From NCBI GenBank assembly GCA_017408985.1, contig JAFQTO010000049.1:1-64000 (forward strand): a DNA stretch of 64,000 nt, read 5' to 3'. Below the pieces are notes generated by a model, which made no database searches, was not told the DNA's origin, and saw only the letters and a program-made list of their open reading frames with translations. This document shows, piece after piece, positions 59,520 to 64,000 of this stretch. This DNA is from Clostridia bacterium. GTDB taxonomy: Bacteria > Bacillota > Clostridia > Oscillospirales > Butyricicoccaceae. The position numbers and the translations under genes were made by a program. How positions within the stretch are numbered: position 1 is the stretch's first letter; each line of letters begins with the position of its first letter.

Positions 59520-61043
59520 TTACAGCATAGCGGGACGGATAAGAGCAAACTTATAGTAGCCCATAACGCTCATAAGCACGTCGTCGGTCTCCTGCTTATT
59601 AAGCCAGCGGGCACCGTTTTTGTCCGATGCCAGAATATTCTCACCGCAGAAGACATACACCTCGCAGTCGCTGTTGTCGGCGTTTTCGGTGCAGATAAGC
59701 ACGTCACCCGCCGATATCTGATGAGCAAAGATGCCGTCGGTGCGCATACCCAGATACTTATCGCTCGTATCAACGTATCTGCCGCCGTACATAATGGGAG
59801 CAAGGGCGCTGATATACTTGCCGCCGCAATTAAGCTCGAAGTGTGTATCGGAATTGCCCTTATAGGGTACGAACAGATCGTTCAGGATGTTTGCGGCTGA
59901 GTCAAGGGTGATCTTGATGCCTGCGTCTGCGTAGACCTTCTGAACAAGAGCGGTGTCTGCGCCGGTGTCGCCTGCAAGCTTAGCCGCCGCCTGAGCCACA
60001 GCCTGCGTCTCATCTGCGCTCAGGTGCTTGCCCACGGTGACAGCGGGGCACCTGAAGCTGACGCCGTTGACCTTGCCTGCAAAGCCCCGGATATACGAGC
60101 CCTCGATAGCGGGATCGTTTTTGACTCTGACGGTATAGCTGACGTACTTTTCCGCGCCCGAAGCAAGGTTCAGGCTCCAGCGCATCACTCCGCCTGCGTA
60201 AATATCGCCGCCCGAGACGTACTCGGTCTTCTCGGGTACTTCGTCTGTGATGAGCACCTTGACGGCGTTGTCGCGGTCGTTGCGCACGTAGTAGGTATAG
60301 GTTATCTCCTCACCCAAGTCTACCGTCTGACCGACGGTGTGACTGCATAGCTTCTCGGCGTAGATGCCCATAAGCTTCTGCATTCTTGCGCGGGCGTTTT
60401 CGGTGACGGTCGCATCAGTGAACTTGAGCAGAGGACGGATGATCTGCAGATTGAACTCCTCGGTGAATACGTATCTCAGATGACCGGGAGTGAACAGATC
60501 TTTGACGGTCATTTTGACCACCGTGCCGTAGGGCTCGGTGTAGTCTTTTTTCTCATTGTAGTTGTAGTTGCCGGGGCGGGAACCCATAGAGTGTATGATG
60601 TTGCCGTTGCCGACGTACAGCATGGCGTGGCCGCCGCCTCGGACGTGACGGTTGACGATGATATCGCCTACGCGCAGAGCGTCGGTAAAGGTACGCTCAA
60701 CAAGCTCCTTGCGCTCGGGGGTCTCGTCAAAGCTGACTTCATAACGGTAGACCTCCTGAGTGCCGTCGCAGATAAGCATCTCGGTGCACCAGTTGACTAT
60801 GTCCAGACCGAGGGCTTCCTTATATACGTCGTAGGTAAATTTAGCACAGTTGGTATAGGTGATGTTCTGTCTTGTGGTATCTTCGGGGCTGTTAAGGTAA
60901 TATCTCGACCAACGGTAAACTGGGGGCTTGACTACGTTGCCCGTGACCGCTCTCGTATCATCGTACTGAAGATACACACCGCGGGCAAAATAGCTTTCTG
61001 CCGTTGCTACCAGCGCTTTCTGTCTCTCGTCAAGTTTTTTCAT
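59520..61043 (-). CDS. NlpC/P60-like protein without signal peptide, array member H
   Basis: A 507-residue member, sister of G. It starts MKKLDERQKALVATAESYFA after GGGAG eight bases upstream and has no signal peptide. The first four residues MKKL match the start of the lipoprotein members, as if the signal and linker were deleted. Catalytic candidates are Cys66 (TYTNCAKFTYDVYKEA) and His139 (GGHAMLYVGNGNI). The DUF11-like domain has VPEKTEYVSGGD; the C-terminal domain has APIMYGGRYVDTS and KFALIRPAML. 21 bases separate it from G. Confidence 0.85.
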   Translation of the reverse strand: MKKLDERQKALVATAESYFARGVYLQYDDTRAVTGNVVKPPVYRWSRYYLNSPEDTTRQNITYTNCAKFTYDVYKEALGLDIVNWCTEMLICDGTQEVYRYEVSFDETPERKELVERTFTDALRVGDIIVNRHVRGGGHAMLYVGNGNIIHSMGSRPGNYNYNEKKDYTEPYGTVVKMTVKDLFTPGHLRYVFTEEFNLQIIRPLLKFTDATVTENARARMQKLMGIYAEKLCSHTVGQTVDLGEEITYTYYVRNDRDNAVKVLITDEVPEKTEYVSGGDIYAGGVMRWSLNLASGAEKYVSYTVRVKNDPAIEGSYIRGFAGKVNGVSFRCPAVTVGKHLSADETQAVAQAAAKLAGDTGADTALVQKVYADAGIKITLDSAANILNDLFVPYKGNSDTHFELNCGGKYISALAPIMYGGRYVDTSDKYLGMRTDGIFAHQISAGDVLICTENADNSDCEVYVFCGENILASDKNGARWLNKQETDDVLMSVMGYYKFALIRPAML

Positions 61044-61090
61044 AGTTTTTTCTCCCAAATGATCGTCTTGATTTATATAACAACAATTTA

Positions 61091-62902
61091 TTACATTCCG
61101 TAAGAGGGTCTCAGCACCACGAATGCGTGCTTGGCAAGCACCTTCATCAGCAGATCTTCGGTGTCGGCGCTTGAGAGTATCCTTGCACCGTTTGAGTAGT
61201 CAAGCTCCATCAGCGTGCCGTTGTCCAGCATCATATAGGTACTGCAGGTCTTGGCATTGACGTCATTGGCGGCAATGAGTATGTCGCCCGACATCAGCAT
61301 CAGGGGGGTGACCACCGAGGTGCGCTTGCTGAGCGCGGTGCTGTTGACCACGTATCTGCCGCCGTAAATGGCGTCAACCACAAGGTCGAAGTGTTCTTCG
61401 CTCTTGTCGATATACAGATGTGTGCTCGTGCCGCCGAAGAAGCCGAACACACCGTCAAAGACGGCTTTTTCGCTGTCCAGCCCTGCACTCTTGCCCAGCG
61501 CGGCGGTATAAATACTGTTTGCAAGCTCCATAGGCTCGCTCTTTTTGCCCACGGAGGCTCTTGCGGCTGCGGCTACAGCCTGCTGCTCGGCGGCACTCAG
61601 GGTAGTGCGCACCGCTATATCGGGGCATTTGAGCTGAACTCCGTTGATTTTGAAGGTGCCGCAGGTCAGTTTCCCGCCCAAAGGCGTGTCGGGATCCACC
61701 TTAACGGTGTAGCTTATCTCAATAGTGCTGCCTGCTCCTACCGTCGTCTCCCAGTATACGCTGCCGCCGTCGGTACGGTCGCCTGAGCTTACCAAAACCG
61801 CGTTTTTATCCGGCTCAAGCTCCAGCGCACACTCTACGGCAAGCTCGTTTTTGTTCTCTATCCTGACGGTATAGGTGATCTCGTCACCGGGATTTGCCGA
61901 ATTTCCGTAAGGGTGGGTGGAATAAAGCTGTGCAACGACGCCGCTCATATACTGCATACGGCTGAGGGTCTCGTCGGTTATCTCTATCTCGTCCTTGAAT
62001 GCTTCAAGAGGTCTGAGCACGGCAAATCTGCTGAGCTTGAACAGATAACGGCTTTGGCTCTCCCTGAACAGATTTTTGACATCCATATACTGAATACTGC
62101 CGTTTGTCTCGGCTTTCTCTTTGGGGGTGGAGTAGTCAAAGCTTCCTCCGCCCGGTGCGGTGGAATGTACCAGCGTATCGTTGCCCACGTACGCCATAAT
62201 GTGACCGTTGGCTTCACCGTTGTAGCGGTAAACTATCAGATCACCAGGCCGAAGCGTCTCCCAGACCTTGTTGCAGATGCCCTGGCGCTGAACGCTGTCC
62301 TCTTCGCCCGTGACCTCGTACTTGAACACGATCATATCGTCACGCTCGATAAACTGCGCGGTAGTCCAGCTTCCCAGATCGAAGTTGAAGGCTTCTTTGT
62401 ACAGCGTATGGATAAACGCCGCACAGTTGGTATAGAGGGTATGCTTCTCGGAGGAGTTCTCGGGGTCCTGCACGCCGTTGTTGCCGTGGGACCAGCGGTA
62501 GATGGGGGACGGTGCGGCAGAGCCTGCCACCAGTCGGCTGTCATCGTACTGTATCCACTTGCCTCGGTTTACGTAAGCATCGCCTACGGCTATGAGTGCA
62601 AGGGCTTCTTTGGAGTAGTATTCGCCGTTGATCGTAACGCCCTCTTCGGGTATCTCAACGGGTGCCATCACCTGCAAGGGCTCGTCGGTTTGGTCACCGA
62701 TGTCCTTGTCACCGCTGTCGGGGGTATTGTCATGAGCAGGATCACCGCTCTCTGTGTTGTCGGGAGTTTGGGTGTTATCCGTTTGCGAATCGTCTGCCTG
62801 AGAGTCGTCGGGCTGACTGTCGGAGTTTTTGTCCTCAACGCAGCCTGCAAGCAGGGAGGTCAGAAGCGCAAAAAGGAGAATAAGTGCTGTCAGTTTTTTC
62901 AT
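61091..62902 (-). CDS. NlpC/P60-like lipoprotein, array member I
   Basis: A 603-residue member and the most divergent. The signal MKKLTALILLFALLTSLLAGC gives Cys21; the linker (22-80) is Asp/Gln/Thr-rich (DDSQADDSQTDNTQTPDN). Catalytic candidates are Cys160 (LYTNCAAFIHTLYKEA) and His234 (NGHIMAYVGNDTL). In the DUF11-like part the VSGGD signature is VSSGD. The C-terminal domain has VDAIYGGRYVVNS and HAFVVLRPSYGM. It is upstream of the other members and 13 bases after the SGNH gene, so the longer unit probably runs SGNH-I-H-G-F-E-D-C. Confidence 0.85.
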   Translation of the reverse strand: MKKLTALILLFALLTSLLAGCVEDKNSDSQPDDSQADDSQTDNTQTPDNTESGDPAHDNTPDSGDKDIGDQTDEPLQVMAPVEIPEEGVTINGEYYSKEALALIAVGDAYVNRGKWIQYDDSRLVAGSAAPSPIYRWSHGNNGVQDPENSSEKHTLYTNCAAFIHTLYKEAFNFDLGSWTTAQFIERDDMIVFKYEVTGEEDSVQRQGICNKVWETLRPGDLIVYRYNGEANGHIMAYVGNDTLVHSTAPGGGSFDYSTPKEKAETNGSIQYMDVKNLFRESQSRYLFKLSRFAVLRPLEAFKDEIEITDETLSRMQYMSGVVAQLYSTHPYGNSANPGDEITYTVRIENKNELAVECALELEPDKNAVLVSSGDRTDGGSVYWETTVGAGSTIEISYTVKVDPDTPLGGKLTCGTFKINGVQLKCPDIAVRTTLSAAEQQAVAAAARASVGKKSEPMELANSIYTAALGKSAGLDSEKAVFDGVFGFFGGTSTHLYIDKSEEHFDLVVDAIYGGRYVVNSTALSKRTSVVTPLMLMSGDILIAANDVNAKTCSTYMMLDNGTLMELDYSNGARILSSADTEDLLMKVLAKHAFVVLRPSYGM

Positions 62903-62915
62903 ACCTCTGTCCTCC

Positions 62916-64000
62916 TCACTTGCCCAAAACTACCTGCGCGGCTATCTTCTGCAAAGTCTGCGCGTCACCGAGCTTAATACTGCCCAGACTGTTGGAGGTA
63001 ACGTTCAGTCCCTCGGGGGTATTTCCCGTTATATTGGCGTAGCACATACAAGCCAGCAGATAGCTGCCGCAGGTGCCCGGGAAGTCGTTTGAAGCACTGC
63101 CGTACGGGTCAAGCCCTGCCTCCTGCGCCTGCTCAAAGGCAGTTATCATATCACAGAGCTTTACGTCGTCCTTGATGGGCAGGATATACTCGGCAAACAG
63201 GGCGCGGATAGCTTCTTTGTGCTTATCGTTGGTGTCGATGCCCGCGGGAATGAAGCGGTCAACGTAATACTTGGTGGTCATATCCTGACGCCAGGGGCCC
63301 TCGATAAGTATCACCTGACAGTCGGGTGCAAGCTCCTCGGTCATAGCAAGGATATTTTTGTACGCCTCCACTTCCTTGTCACGGGTGGTCTGGGTACACA
63401 CGGCGTAGTCTCTGCCCATCTGCAGAATGATGAAGCTGAACTTTTTGCTCTCAAGTTTGGCTCTGACGGTGGACTGATTTTCGCCCGTCAGGCCGCTCTC
63501 CCAGATATTATAGTTGGAGGAACGGGTAATGGACTCGATATTGACGTCCATACCCCCTGCTTTGAGCAGGCTCTCAAGATACTCCAGAGAATCGTGCTTG
63601 CCATCCTGTCTGACAGTACCGCTGCCCACCACGAGGATATTGACGGGGGCTTTTTTGACCTCTGCCCTGCTGAAATTGCTGCAGAAGGTATCGGTGACCT
63701 CACCGCTCTTGAAATTATGTACGGTGACCTGACAGTAAAAATAGTGCTGACCGATTGCCATATCCTCCGGCAGGGCAAGGATGCGGTCGGTAGCTCCCTC
63801 AACTGCTGCCGCACCGCTTGTGTCGGCTGCGGAATTGACGAACCACTGATAGGTGAAGTAGTGGCCCTTCTGCAGTTTGACCTCCACCTCGAGTCCCTGT
63901 CTGTCACCCTGACTGAGGGTCACGTTGGATTCGGGCTGGGTATAAAAATAGGGGTCAACATAGCTCCACGACGCTTTGAAGGTCACGTCCTTTGTGACCT
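62916..64000 (-). CDS. Ig-like/SGNH-hydrolase surface protein, 5' end outside the window
   Basis: Partial gene; the frame is open to the window edge. The visible 360 residues begin with an Ig-like segment (YTQPESNVTLSQGDRQGLEV, YQWFVNSAADTSG, GQHYFYCQVTVHNF). An SGNH-hydrolase-like domain of the DUF4886 kind follows: ILVVGSGTV, where the usual GxSxS is GSGTV with no Ser nucleophile seen, then FIILQMGRDY and GDAQTLQKIAA. The missing Ser suggests an atypical or inactive hydrolase. It lies 13 bases upstream of array member I and is probably in the same transcript. Confidence 0.7.
   Translation of the reverse strand, partial: VTKDVTFKASWSYVDPYFYTQPESNVTLSQGDRQGLEVEVKLQKGHYFTYQWFVNSAADTSGAAAVEGATDRILALPEDMAIGQHYFYCQVTVHNFKSGEVTDTFCSNFSRAEVKKAPVNILVVGSGTVRQDGKHDSLEYLESLLKAGGMDVNIESITRSSNYNIWESGLTGENQSTVRAKLESKKFSFIILQMGRDYAVCTQTTRDKEVEAYKNILAMTEELAPDCQVILIEGPWRQDMTTKYYVDRFIPAGIDTNDKHKEAIRALFAEYILPIKDDVKLCDMITAFEQAQEAGLDPYGSASNDFPGTCGSYLLACMCYANITGNTPEGLNVTSNSLGSIKLGDAQTLQKIAAQVVLGK

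Overview
The window looks like a chromosomal segment of an uncultured or little-studied spore-forming Clostridia (Oscillospiraceae/Ruminococcaceae-like) bacterium. The basis is moderately high GC, a Firmicutes-type T-box, a cobalamin riboswitch, an L20 leader on infC-rpmI-rplT, an rpsF-ssb-rpsR operon, and the sporulation genes gpr and spoIIP. The genus is inference. There is no phage, IS transposase, CRISPR array or rRNA. One tRNA gene (Gln, CTG) is present.

Layout. 0-2.4 kb: tRNA adenosine deaminase, a YbaK-type deacylase, a flavin reductase, a 190-bp MITE-like element and a DUF1292 protein. 2.4-5 kb: an orphan EutH transporter, then L20-leader-controlled infC (ATT start), rpmI and rplT. 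5-7.1 kb: two secreted proteins, a gene-poor hairpin-rich stretch and a 70-residue protein with a perfect palindrome over its promoter. 7.1-11.3 kb: polA-rimI-tsaD. 11.3-12.1 kb: tRNA-Gln followed by a junkyard of hairpin repeats, a degenerate tRNA 3' copy and a broken hepT. 12.2-24.2 kb: flavodoxin-rubredoxin fusion, three PHP phosphoesterases, coaX plus an ECF S component, a 1075-residue 5'-nucleotidase, a lone NlpC/P60-like protein, a ZIP transporter and an M20 peptidase. 24.3-27.3 kb: T-box-ilvBN-ybaK. 27.4-30.4 kb: riboswitch-btuFCD. 30.4-36.7 kb: an orphan peptide-binding protein, degV, rpsT, gpr-spoIIP and rpsF-ssb-rpsR. 36.8-46.9 kb: two related secreted proteins, a two-component system with a GerMN lipoprotein, comEA, dacF, and tsaE-tsaB-rpiB-upp.

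The most unusual region is 47.0-62.9 kb: nine tandem, same-strand genes for about 500-600 residue proteins, followed upstream by a truncated Ig/SGNH-hydrolase gene. Each of the nine has an NlpC/P60-like papain-fold domain with a Cys (in S/T-N-C) and a His (in GH), a DUF11-like beta-sandwich, and a C-terminal domain that reads like a decayed second copy of the NlpC fold. Seven carry lipoprotein signal peptides and variable, acidic low-complexity linkers. Two (57987-59498 and 59520-61043) lack any signal peptide. Neighbours are each other's closest relatives (A/B, C/D, G/H), which points to serial local duplication. A terminator plus a new promoter at 50.66-50.74 kb split the cluster into two transcription units.

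Functionally the window mixes housekeeping (t6A synthesis genes tsaB, tsaD, tsaE; translation; branched-chain amino acid, pantothenate/CoA and B12 uptake) with a cell-envelope programme (dacF, a two-component system, spoIIP, the NlpC array). No single pathway links them all. Start codons were chosen by ribosome binding sites; several are GTG or TTG, and infC starts at ATT.
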